DNA of 64,000 bases from NCBI GenBank assembly GCA_041398745.1, contig JAWKUB010000002.1, positions 1,123,671-1,187,670 of the forward strand, given 5' to 3'. The number at the start of each line of letters is the position of its first letter. Position 1 is the first letter of the stretch. This document shows, piece by piece, positions 54,376-62,460 of the stretch. The notes beneath the pieces are model-generated. The model had not been told where the DNA came from. It did not search any database and saw only the letters and a list, made by a program, of their open reading frames with translations. The translations under genes and the position numbers were made by a program. Source of the stretch: JACKHO01 sp041398745. Lineage in GTDB: Bacteria; Planctomycetota; Planctomycetia; Planctomycetales; Planctomycetaceae.

Positions 54376-57300
54376 TCAATCAGCCTCAGGAAACAGTGCT
54401 TCAAAGTCCGCATCGCCGTGCAGCGCTTGCAGGTCAGTGTCTTGGCGCATGTGGTCAAAGTCTTTCCAGCCGGCGGTGATGGCCTGCCTCAGTGCGTCGA
54501 GAGCCTTGGTGCGGTACTCGGAACGAAGGGCTTGCTCCTCGGGCGTACCCTCGGGGATGCCGTCTGCCGCGGGAAACGGTCTCTGACCGCTCCAGCCGTT
54601 TGCCAGTTCTAGGCACAGGCCATACCCGCAGGCAGCGTTGTAAAGATTGTTTTCGGTCCGTGGCTCAATTGCCAGCAGCTTCTCGGCAGCCTGCTGCACG
54701 GCAGCCCTGTCTCCACGTTTGGCCAGCAAGGTGCAGCGCTGCGACAACAACTGAGGCAATTGCTCGGCAGGTTGCTGCAGCAGCGGCTCCCACTCCCCGG
54801 TGGCGATGACTAACGACTCACACAGGGCAACTTCGGCCTCCAGTAACTTTTTACCTTGCTGGCATTGCTCTACATTCATCCCGGCTGCAATCATTCGGTC
54901 CAGGATCGCAATTCCCGCCTGAAACTCCGCTTGCGAGGCACGCACATCCCCCTGTTCGCGATGTACCTCGCCCATTCTAATGCGGCTAAACAGCACGGCC
55001 AGCTGGGCCGCGGCACTGCGCTCATCCGCCGCCGCCAGCTTCGTAAGGACTTCGTGACATTCCACGTAGTGTTCGAGCGCCGCCTGCGGCTGACCCATTT
55101 GCAGCAGCACATCCCCGAGGTTTACGTGTGAGATCGACAGATCGCGCTGGGCCTGGGCATCCCGCTCATCCGCCGCCGCCAGCTTCGTAAGGACTTCGTG
55201 ACATTCCACGTAGTGTTCGAGCGCTGCCTGCGGCTGACCCATTTGCAGCAGCACTCCCCGAGCTTGTTGTGTGAGACCGACAGATCGCGCTGGGCCTGGG
55301 CATCCCGCTCATCCGCCGCCGCCAACTGCTCGCGGATCTTCAATCCCTCCTCGTAGTGCTCGAGCCGCCGCCTGCGGCTGTCCCATTTGCCGCAGCACAT
55401 CCCCGAGCCTGTCGTGTGAGACCGACAGATCGCGCTGGGCCTGGGCATCCCGCTCATCCGCCGCCGCCAACTGCTCGCTGATCTTCAATCCCTCCTCGTA
55501 GTGCTCGAGCGCCGCCTGCGGCTGTCCCATTTGCAGCAGCACATCCCCGAGCTTGTTGTGTGAGATCGACAGATCGCGCTGGGCCTGGGCATCCCGCTCA
55601 TCCGCCGCCGCCAGCTTCGTAAGGACTTCGTGACATTCCACGTAGTGTTCAGACGCCGCCTGCGGCTGTCCCATTTGCAGCAGCACATCCCCGAGCTTGT
55701 TGTGTGAGATCGACAGATCGCGGCACTGGGCCTGAGGCATCCCGCTCATCCGCCGCCGCCAGCGTCTGCGAAATCTTGAAGTATTCCTCATAGTGTTCGA
55801 GCGCCGCCTGCGGCTGTCCCATTTGCAGCAGCACATCCCCGAGGTTTACGTGTGAGATCGACAGATCGCGCTGGGCCTGGGCATCCCGCTCATCCGCCGC
55901 CGCCAGCTGCTGCGAGATTTTCAAGTCTGCCTCGTAGTGTTCGAACGCCGCCTGCGGCTGTCCCATTTGCAGCAGCACATTCCCGAGGTTTACGTGTGAG
56001 ATCGACAGATCGCGCTGGGCCTGGGCATCCCGCTCATCCGCCGCCGCCAGCTGCTGCGAGATTTTCAAGTCTGCCTCGTAGTGTTCGAACGCCGCCTGCG
56101 GCTGACCCATTTGCAACAGCACATTCCCGAGGTTTACGTGTGAGATCGACAGATCGCGCTGGGCCTGGGCATCCCGCTCATCCGCCGCCGCCAGCTTCGT
56201 CAGGACTTCGTGACATTCCTCGTAGTGTTGGAGCGCCGCCTGCGGCTGTCCCATTTGCCGCAGCACATCCCCGAGCCTGTCGTGTGAGACCGACAGATCG
56301 CTGGGCCTGGGCATCCCGCTCATCCGCCGCCGCCAGCTTCGTAAGGACTTCGTGACATTCCACGTAGTGTTCGAGCGCCGCCTGCGGCTGTCCCATTTGC
56401 AGCAGCACATCCCCGAGCTTGTTGTGTGAGATCGACAGATCGCGCTGGGCCTGGGCATCCCGCTCATCCGCCGCCGCCAACTGCTCGCGGATCTTCAATC
56501 CCTCCTCGTAGTGCTCGAGCGCCGCCTGCGGCTGTCCCATTTGCCGCAGCGCATCCCCGAGCCTGTCGTGTGAGACCGACAGATCGCGCTGGGCCTGGGC
56601 ATCCCGCTCATCCGCCGCCGCCAGCTTCGTCAGGACTTCGTGACATTCCTCGTAGTGTTGGAGCGCCGCCTGCGGCTGTCCCACTTGCAGCAGCACATCC
56701 CCGAGCTTGTTGTGTGAGACCGACAGATCGCGCTGGGCCTGGGCATCCCGCTCATCCGCCGCCGCCAGCTGCTGCGAGATTTTCAAGTCTGCCTCGTAGT
56801 GTTCGAACGCCGCCTGCGGCTGACCCATTTGCAACAGCACATTCCCGAGCTTGTTGTGTGAGATCGACAGATCGCGCTGGGCCTGGGCATCCCGCTCATC
56901 CGCCGCCGCCAGCTGCTCGCGGATCTTCAATCCCGCCTCGTAGTGTTCGAGCGCCGCCTGCGGCTGTCCCATTTGCCGCAGCACATCCCCGAGCTTGTTG
57001 TGTGAGACCGACAGATCGCGCTGGGCTTGGGGATGCACGGTTGGCAGGTTGACTAAACGCAAGGCGAGGCGTTCCGCCTGTTGAAGTTTCTGTTCGGCGA
57101 CGGAGACAGTTTCATATTTCAAGGCCCGATCGCCGAGTTCGGTGATGATCCAGAACTGCTCGTGCAGCGCATGCGCCCAAGCGGGATCTCTCTCCAGGAG
57201 TTCTTCGCACAAGTCGTGGGCGGCCGCATAGTCTGCGACCAGGACTTGTTTGCGAACCGCTTCCAGCAGCGGCAGCAGGTTGCGTTCGCGACTGGCTTGC

Positions 57301-58334
57301 TGGTCCCGGTCAAAGCGCTCCAGCAGCGACTGTTTGCGGGACAGGATATAGGCGATTGCTTCTTCTGTGCCCTCTGAATTGAAGATCCGCAACATCTCCA
57401 AGTACTCGGGTGAGGCTTTGCCGGAGCGGATTTCCACCAGGATGCTATTGATCCACTCGTCGACCCGAGCCAGGTGCTGATCCCGCTGGGTGGTGGCCTG
57501 TTCCTTGGCCTGTTCCCGTTCGCGCCAGCCGGGAAGCAGGTCGGCGGCAGCGATGGCCTCGTCATACACCCGAGTGATCGTGCGGGTGAACGCAGCGCGG
57601 AGGTCGTCCGGATTATCGAGCTGCTCGGCCAGTTGCTGGAGCTTCGCGTTATTCTCCTCGACAGTGGCAGCGGCCTGTTTCACGGCCCCTTGAGTTTCGT
57701 GTAACTGCTGACCCTGATGTTGCTGCCCTCGATTCAGCCAGACAATCCCGCCCACAATCAGCACCAGCGCCGCAGTGATGCCGACCATCCACAAGCGGTA
57801 CCCGCGACGAAACTGGGCGAGATCATCGCGGAGGCGGCGGACGGAGAGTTCTGTCTCAGGATGGCTGCTGACGGGATAATAGATCTGCTCCGCCCCCAGC
57901 CGTTGAGCTCGGTAATCAGCCTGCAACTGGCGGCGTGCGGCGGCATCGGCGATTTGCTCTGGGGAATTGTCGCGGGGCTGGTCGAGTGTGTCGGCTGCGG
58001 CATCGCGCGGCAGATCGCTTAGCGCGATCAGGTAGTAAACCTTCTTCCCCTTCGACTTCGCATACAGCGCTTCGTACTGCGTATACGACACTCGGCCGAA
58101 GGTTTCATCTGGCACCGGCGCTTCGGCCCCGTAGGCATCTCCCACAATTTGCAGCACTGCGGCGCAGCCATCAATCTTCTCCCGCAGCATCGGTCGGATG
58201 TCGTCGCTGCTCGTTTCGAATATATCCTGCCAATCGGGTTCGTAGCCCAAAGCAATGAGCGTGTTCACCACCAACTGCCGTGCCGAGCTTAATTCCCGCG
58301 TTACCGCCGACACAAATATCCGAGGCTTGAGCAT
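54376..58334 (-). pseudogene. DUF4062-TM-TPR protein gene with 14 tandem 48-residue repeats and four frameshifts
   Basis: The ATG at 58334 (MLKPRIFVSAVTREL) with CAGGG upstream opens a DUF4062 domain (about 1-120; LGYEPDWQDIFETSSDDIRPML, VVLQIVGDAYG-like AVLQIVGDAYG). A membrane helix follows (about 178-200; MVGITAALVLIVGGIVWLN), then a helical stretch to about 430 and TPR repeats of the form AQRDLSISHNKLGDVLLQMG + QPQAALEHYEEGLKIREQLA. Inside the repeats the frame breaks four times: a 2-nt loss near 56300, a net 4-nt gain near 55721-55741, a 1-nt gain near 55365 and a 1-nt loss near 55257. The final frame ends at 54376 with a unique C-terminus (ADFEALFPEAD). If all four were corrected the protein would have about 1320 residues. 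Everything outside the repeats looks intact. It is second gene of the minus-strand locus. Confidence 0.75.
54992..57014 (-). repeat. Array of 14 near-identical 144-nt TPR-coding repeats
   Basis: The landmark GACAGATCG recurs at 57010, 56866, 56722, 56578, 56434, 56292, 56148, 56004, 55860, 55712, 55568, 55424, 55279 and 55136. Spacing is exactly 144 nt except for 142, 148, 145 and 143, which mark the four frameshifts. Units differ mainly in a few variable positions after the HY residues (EEGLKIREQL, EADLKISQQL, EECHEVLTKL). The high nucleotide identity suggests continuing duplication or gene conversion. Confidence 0.93.
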
Positions 58335-58587
58335 AACACCCTGCTCTTTGACTTTTGTCGCGAGCAAACCCATCCCAAAGCATGCCCGCGCTGATGAAAC
58401 ATTGAATCCCCTGTCCAGGGCTTTCGCAGCACAACTCTTTCTCTCAGAATCTGTGTGCAATTATGGCATTAGGCTGTCCACTTTTCCATCACAGCCGATC
58501 AAAGCAAAACCACGAAAGGCGATACGGTCGCATACAGACATTTCACACGTCGCTGCCGAAAAGTTGTATCGCTACAGATTACACAAC

Positions 58588-60111
58588 CTAATTCACTCTT
58601 GATTTGGGAAGGACGGTTTCCAGGTGGGGCAGTATGAGTTGTTGACGGAACAGGATTTCCTGAGCGGCCCGTGCTCTCATTTCTTGAATGAGTTCCAGCC
58701 GAAATAAATCGTCGATGTCATCGGCGTCGTCAATGACCATGGTGGAAATTCGTGATCGGACGCGATGAATGGGAGTGTCGAAATGCCCATTTGCTTCTTC
58801 CGTTTCCAGGAATTCGTCCAGGGTATATCCAGCTTCCACAATAATTGGAATTGGCGTACCGTAGCGGCGATAACTGAGACACGCGGCAAAGAGTTCGCGA
58901 CGTATCCATTTGTAGCTCAACTCATCGGGCTCGCGCGTCAGGGCACAAACGAGGTAACCGGCCTTGATCAGCCCATGCAACAGTTGATCGCGCCACGACA
59001 AACCACCCTGAAGATCGCTACGGTCAAGAAAGACCTTGAATTGTTCGCGCTTGAGTTCCGTCTCAAGTTTCAGCGCGACTTGGTTCCCCAGGACCGAGCT
59101 TCGATGAGAAACGAAGACAGAACCGAGTCGTTTCTGGGCAAACGTGCCGATGACTGGAAAATGAAACAGGCGCCAAAGGACATACTCCTGGCTGCCGATG
59201 GCGGGCATGTTCTCTGGTGGACGCATTTCCGGCGACGACCGATCTAAATCGCGACTGAAAGCTGCCCTGAGCAAATCCCATTGGTCCATCCAGTCTCTCG
59301 AACGTTCCCAAATGTGATGCACGAGTAGCCCGAGCGCCGCCGCGACCAACTGGTATTCAACTGCCAATCCCTCTTTGCTCGCAAGCCAACCTGTCAGTGC
59401 CATGAGAGCCACTCGCCAGGTGATTGACGACGCGCTACCTCCCCGACCGTGCCACTGTCTCAGCACGACGGCAGCAGTCACAAAGTGGCAAAGCAGAGTG
59501 ACTGGCACGTGCGCTGCTCGCCACCAGTTGAACCATAAGAATATGGCGGCGATGACCGGATAGATGAAATTGCCCCCACCAAACAGTACCGAGCCCGCCA
59601 TATAAGGAAGACTCCCAAGTGTGACCATCGCGGCTCGAATTCTCGCGGAATTCATTTCATTCAGCGTTCCAACTCGGGAACTAAAGAGTGCTTGATCAGG
59701 ACGAACGTGGAGAACCAGCTGGTACTCGGTGATCCAGCTATCGATTGGGTTCGAACCAGCAGGCTGAGACCGATCAAGACACTCACTCAGGGTTGGAATG
59801 TCTTCTTCCTGCCGGTTCAACGTGAACACACACGGGCAGAACACGAGTCCTATTTCCTCACAGCCGAGCCGGGCGATGTCTTCGATCACTGGACGCCAGT
59901 TTGACGTCACCGCTTCGAGGTCAACGTAAACAAAGTCACCGTGGCCAAGCTCCAGTTCACCGGCTTCCGGAAGCTGTCTCGCCTCAATGTTGCTCTGCTT
60001 TGCTGCAGAAATAAACTCGCCCTTCAGTTCGTCCCGGCAAAGAAACCAGCAATAACTCGGTACCCGAGTTGATACACGCCGTGGTTTGATGATGAGTTGG
60101 TTGCCTGTCAC
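58588..60111 (-). CDS. Membrane protein with C-terminal TIR domain
   Basis: 507 residues from a GTG at 60111 (GAGG upstream). Residues 1-150 are a cytosolic alpha/beta domain I do not recognise (FVYVDLEAVTSNWRPVIEDI, IGLVFCPCVF). About 160-266 hold four to five hydrophobic segments (NFIYPVIAAIFLWFNWW, PVTLLCHFVTAAVVL, ALMALTGWLA, LVAAALGLLVHHIW). About 328-420 are a TIR domain (GSVFVSHRSSVLGNQVALKLE, FKVFLDRSDLQGGLSWRDQL, YLVCALTREPDE), followed by a helical tail. In the loop where TIR NADases carry the catalytic Glu it has Asp (FLDRSDL, 361-367), so NAD cleavage is uncertain and a scaffolding role is possible. It is first gene of the minus-strand conflict locus, 253 bp before the DUF4062-TPR gene. 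Confidence 0.85.
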   Translation of the reverse strand: MTGNQLIIKPRRVSTRVPSYCWFLCRDELKGEFISAAKQSNIEARQLPEAGELELGHGDFVYVDLEAVTSNWRPVIEDIARLGCEEIGLVFCPCVFTLNRQEEDIPTLSECLDRSQPAGSNPIDSWITEYQLVLHVRPDQALFSSRVGTLNEMNSARIRAAMVTLGSLPYMAGSVLFGGGNFIYPVIAAIFLWFNWWRAAHVPVTLLCHFVTAAVVLRQWHGRGGSASSITWRVALMALTGWLASKEGLAVEYQLVAAALGLLVHHIWERSRDWMDQWDLLRAAFSRDLDRSSPEMRPPENMPAIGSQEYVLWRLFHFPVIGTFAQKRLGSVFVSHRSSVLGNQVALKLETELKREQFKVFLDRSDLQGGLSWRDQLLHGLIKAGYLVCALTREPDELSYKWIRRELFAACLSYRRYGTPIPIIVEAGYTLDEFLETEEANGHFDTPIHRVRSRISTMVIDDADDIDDLFRLELIQEMRARAAQEILFRQQLILPHLETVLPKSRVN

Positions 60112-60238
60112 AGAATGCCTCGCACGAACATAGACCGCATATCACTCGCTCAGACCCGTATTGTCTTCATTCACCTCAAAGAATCAAATCTGCATCGTCA
60201 AACTTGCGCCGCCCAGTGAATGAGCTTACATTGTCATA
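60112..60238. promoter_or_regulatory. Promoter region of the minus-strand conflict locus
   Basis: 127 bp between divergent genes, which should hold the promoter that drives the seven-gene locus to the left and one for the small membrane protein to the right. I can point to no specific -10/-35 pair. Confidence 0.3.
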
Positions 60239-60742
60239 GTGCAGTCCATCCAAAACCAGAACTTCGGCCTCTTGATCGCGTATTTGTTGCCGGGGTTTGT
60301 GGGGCTGTGGGGTGTTTCGCATGTTTCGATGACGGCTGCTCAGTGGCTGGGAAGCGACTCTACAGGACCGACTGTGGGCGGGTTTTTGTATGTGACGTTG
60401 GCCTCGGTCGCGATGGGGATGACCATCAGTACCGTGCGTTGGCTGATCATTGACCGGGTGCATCATTGGACGGGGATCAGGCAGCCGCCGTGGGATTTTT
60501 CACGGCTCTCGGATCGTACTGAGGCGTTTCAGACGCTCATTGAGATTCACTACCGCTACTACCAGTGGTATTCAAATTGTTGCGTTGCCATTGCGCTGTC
60601 CGCAATTCTGCGTTGGTGGGCCGTGGGATTCAGCATCACTGAATTCGCTGGGACTGTTGTGCTGATTGCCCTGTTTACAATCGCATCTCGTGATACTTTG
60701 CGAAAGTACCACTTGCGCGTCGAGGGGCTATTGGGGGCCTGA
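60239..60742 (+). CDS. Small membrane protein of unknown function
   Basis: 167 residues from a GTG at 60239, with four hydrophobic segments (LLIAYLLPGFVGLWGVSH, GGFLYVTLASVAMGMTIS, CCVAIALSAILRWW, GTVVLIALFTIAS) and a hydrophilic central loop with HHWTGIRQPPWDFSRL. The LIAYLLPGFVGLWG start is reminiscent of small membrane proteins encoded on planctomycete and proteobacterial mobile elements, but I cannot name a family. The stop lies 8 bp from the end of the convergent XRE gene. No ribosome site is obvious. Confidence 0.65.
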   Translation: MQSIQNQNFGLLIAYLLPGFVGLWGVSHVSMTAAQWLGSDSTGPTVGGFLYVTLASVAMGMTISTVRWLIIDRVHHWTGIRQPPWDFSRLSDRTEAFQTLIEIHYRYYQWYSNCCVAIALSAILRWWAVGFSITEFAGTVVLIALFTIASRDTLRKYHLRVEGLLGA

Positions 60743-60750
60743 TTAGTCCC

Positions 60751-61026
60751 CTACTTTTCGTGAGCTTTCCGACGCCGTCCCGGTTTCGGAAGTCGCGATT
60801 CCAATTCGTTTGCGAACGTGAGCAGATCACTGCCCAACGCAACGCAAACTGATCGGAGCTGAATCACATCCAGGCGTCGGTCCCCCCGCTCCATTTTGCT
60901 TACAAATGACTGGCTTTGCCCCAGGCGGTCGGCCAAGTCAATTTGTGAGATTCCAGCCGAGTGCCGCAGTTCCCGGAGGAGTTGCAGCACCACTGCGTAT
61001 TCGGCTGTGTAAATCGACTTTTCCAT
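60751..61026 (-). CDS. XRE-family helix-turn-helix regulator
   Basis: 91 residues from the ATG at 61026 (MEKSIYTAEYAVVLQLLREL), which follows AAGGTGG; a GTG two codons earlier is possible. The Cro/C1-type helix-turn-helix spans about 20-72: SAGISQIDLADRLGQSQSFVSKMERGDRRLDVIQL. The C-terminal ~20 residues are basic (LPKPGRRRKAHEK). It is likely a small repressor that binds near its own promoter, and it is divergent from a tiny charged ORF. Such regulators commonly sit in plasmid or element maintenance regions, in keeping with the neighbouring replication-type genes. Confidence 0.88.
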   Translation of the reverse strand: MEKSIYTAEYAVVLQLLRELRHSAGISQIDLADRLGQSQSFVSKMERGDRRLDVIQLRSVCVALGSDLLTFANELESRLPKPGRRRKAHEK

Positions 61027-61059
61027 CGCCACCTTGTTCTGTCAGGTTCGTGATGCTAA

Positions 61060-61095
61060 AGTCCGAATTGGAATAGTCCAAAGTGGATTATTTAT
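61060..61095. promoter_or_regulatory. Candidate operator for the XRE regulator
   Basis: Between the divergent XRE gene and the tiny ORF, AAGTCC (61059-61064) and TAGTCC (61074-61079) form a direct repeat, and TTGGA-ATAG-TCCAA (61068-61081) an inverted repeat, followed by an AT-rich TTATTTATT. This is the place and size expected for a Cro/C1-type operator. It is not tested against any consensus. Confidence 0.3.
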
Positions 61096-61127
61096 TGTCC
61101 CCTTTCACGGGTTTTGGGAGCGAAGCG

Positions 61128-61220
61128 ATGACGAACGGTGGTAGTAAGCGGCATGGATCGGAGGAGAAGCGTAAGGAGGACGCGAAGCAGCCTGAGAAGC
61201 CGAAGAGCGAGAAGAAGTAG
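61128..61220 (+). CDS. Tiny highly charged protein (30 residues)
   Basis: An ATG at 61128 with GGGAG 7-8 nt upstream opens a 30-codon frame to TAG at 61218-61220. The product begins MTNGGSKRHGSEEKRKEDAK and is dominated by Lys and Glu, with no hydrophobic core. A good intrinsic terminator follows 53 bp downstream, consistent with a short transcript. It could be a disordered regulatory peptide or simply a leader. I do not recognise it. Confidence 0.5.
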   Translation: MTNGGSKRHGSEEKRKEDAKQPEKPKSEKK

Positions 61221-61273
61221 TTTTGGCTGCCCTCGTCTGGATGACGATGGTGCAGGCAAACGTGGTGCGGACG

Positions 61274-61312
61274 CGATCCCCTGCCGGTGTGGTATGGGGA
61301 TCGTTTTTGTTT
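61274..61312 (+). terminator. Intrinsic terminator after the tiny charged ORF
   Basis: CGATCCCC (61274-61281) pairs with GGGGATCG (61296-61303), followed by TTTTTGTTTT. The loop is 14 nt. Confidence 0.8.
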
Positions 61313-61317
61313 TGAGC

Positions 61318-61863
61318 AGTCCCCTACTCCCGGCTGGCCGGTCATGCTGGGGCTATGACTGGCAGTTAATGAACCAGCCATGAGCCGTTCCTGGTCGGGT
61401 GTGATGCAGGTCATGGCCACGGTCATGCGGGCGGAGCCGGTCAGATGACCGCTGAGGTCGTCCAACGTGGAACTTGCGTGACACGCTGTTTCCAGTGCGA
61501 ATTTGCATGGATGTCCTAACAGAGGACGCCACGACTCCCCTGCTGACCCAGGTCGATCTGACCTTGCACTGCTCCTTACCATGAACAGTGTCAGGCCACG
61601 GTCAGGGCGGATTCGCAACTCGAACTGCCGGGGTCGTGAACCCGTTCACCTGTTCGGTCATGGCTGAGGCACGTGAACTGCCGGGAACGTAGTGTTTACC
61701 TGCGTGACTCCCCTACTCCACAGGGCATGGCCTGTGTCTTGAACAGGGCATGAACCACTGCATGAACGGGGTGTTGATCCCCTCTTGGCCGCTGGTCGGT
61801 CATGAACTGCTTGCCAGTCGGTCAGGCTGCGCTACACTGGGGTCATCATTACTCCCCTGTTTC
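61318..61863. repeat. Repeat-rich non-coding segment, possible replication origin or control region
   Basis: About 545 bp without a credible gene. CGGTCATG or AGGTCATG occurs at 61339, 61408, 61420, 61655 and 61797, with a related CGGTCAGG at 61819. A perfect palindrome CGGTCA-GA-TGACCG lies at 61438-61451, and another, GTGAAC-CC-GTTCAC, at 61636-61649. The latter recurs almost unchanged at 63963-63977, after the replication-protein gene. A second family, (A/G)(C/G)TCCCCT(A/G)CT, occurs at 61318, 61534, 61707 and 61851, with another copy at 60745. Clusters of short direct repeats next to a replication-type gene are typical of iteron origins. I infer an origin or partition/control site. Confidence 0.5.
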
Positions 61864-62439
61864 ATGGAACAATACCTCTCCGTCAAAGAAGCCACCGCCA
61901 TTGCTGGCAAATCCGAATCGACGATTAAGCGTCTGATTCGCGAGATTGTCAACACGCCGGACCATCAGGATCGGCGGTTCATTCTGCCGACATCTGACGA
62001 ACTCGAACAACGCCAAGCGGCGGGGGAGCCGTATGTCTGGAAAATCGATAAGGCGTTACTGCTGTCGCGTTTTCCGGAGACGGCGAAAGGGGAGTCTGCG
62101 GACCAGAAGCCACCCGCAGTGGAGAAGGCGGGGGATCATAGCGACCGTATTATCACCGTGTTGGAGCAGACGGTAGCCGTGTTGCAGTCCGAACTCATCG
62201 AAAAGAACAAACAGATTGCAGAGTTTCAGGAGCGGCAGCGGGAGCAGAACTTGTTGCTCAAGAACTTTCAGGAACGGTTGCCGATGGCATCACAGAGTTC
62301 AGCAACTGCCGATGCCGTTGTTGATTCGCGTGAAGCAGCGGAAGAGGGGACTGAGGTGGCCAAACCGGCCAAGTCCAAGCCGCCGAAGCAATCGATTTGG
62401 ACGCGGGAGTTTCATTTGTTTCCGCAGCGCCGAAGCTGA
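61864..62439 (+). CDS. HTH protein with coiled coil, probably element-maintenance related
   Basis: About 191 residues from the ATG at 61864 (MEQYLSVKEATAIAGKSEST); the earlier in-frame start is within the repeat region and lacks support. The first ~40 residues resemble a MerR/excisionase-type helix-turn-helix (LSVKEATAIAGKSESTIKRLI). A strong coiled coil follows at about 95-145 (VLEQTVAVLQSELIEKNKQI, EFQERQREQNLLLKNFQERL), then a Pro/Lys-rich linker and a conserved-looking end (SIWTREFHLFPQRRS). HTH-plus-coiled-coil proteins of this kind sit beside replication genes on plasmids. It ends 21 bp before the replication-initiator-like gene. Function is inferred from context only. Confidence 0.7.
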   Translation: MEQYLSVKEATAIAGKSESTIKRLIREIVNTPDHQDRRFILPTSDELEQRQAAGEPYVWKIDKALLLSRFPETAKGESADQKPPAVEKAGDHSDRIITVLEQTVAVLQSELIEKNKQIAEFQERQREQNLLLKNFQERLPMASQSSATADAVVDSREAAEEGTEVAKPAKSKPPKQSIWTREFHLFPQRRS

Positions 62440-62460
62440 GTTATCTTCCTGTTGTGAGTT

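Noticed and set aside
54992..57014. Regularly spaced repeats that could suggest a CRISPR array
   Set aside because: The whole 144-nt unit is repeated with no unique spacers, and it codes for TPR-like helices in frame.
59735..59765. GGGTTCGAACC resembling a tRNA T-arm
   Set aside because: It lies inside the TIR-protein gene and has no flanking anticodon or acceptor structure.
61088..61618. 176-codon open frame on the minus strand over the tiny ORF and origin-like repeats
   Set aside because: The product is rich in Ser, His and Pro with no fold or motif. It runs antisense to a terminator and across repeats, and has no ribosome site.
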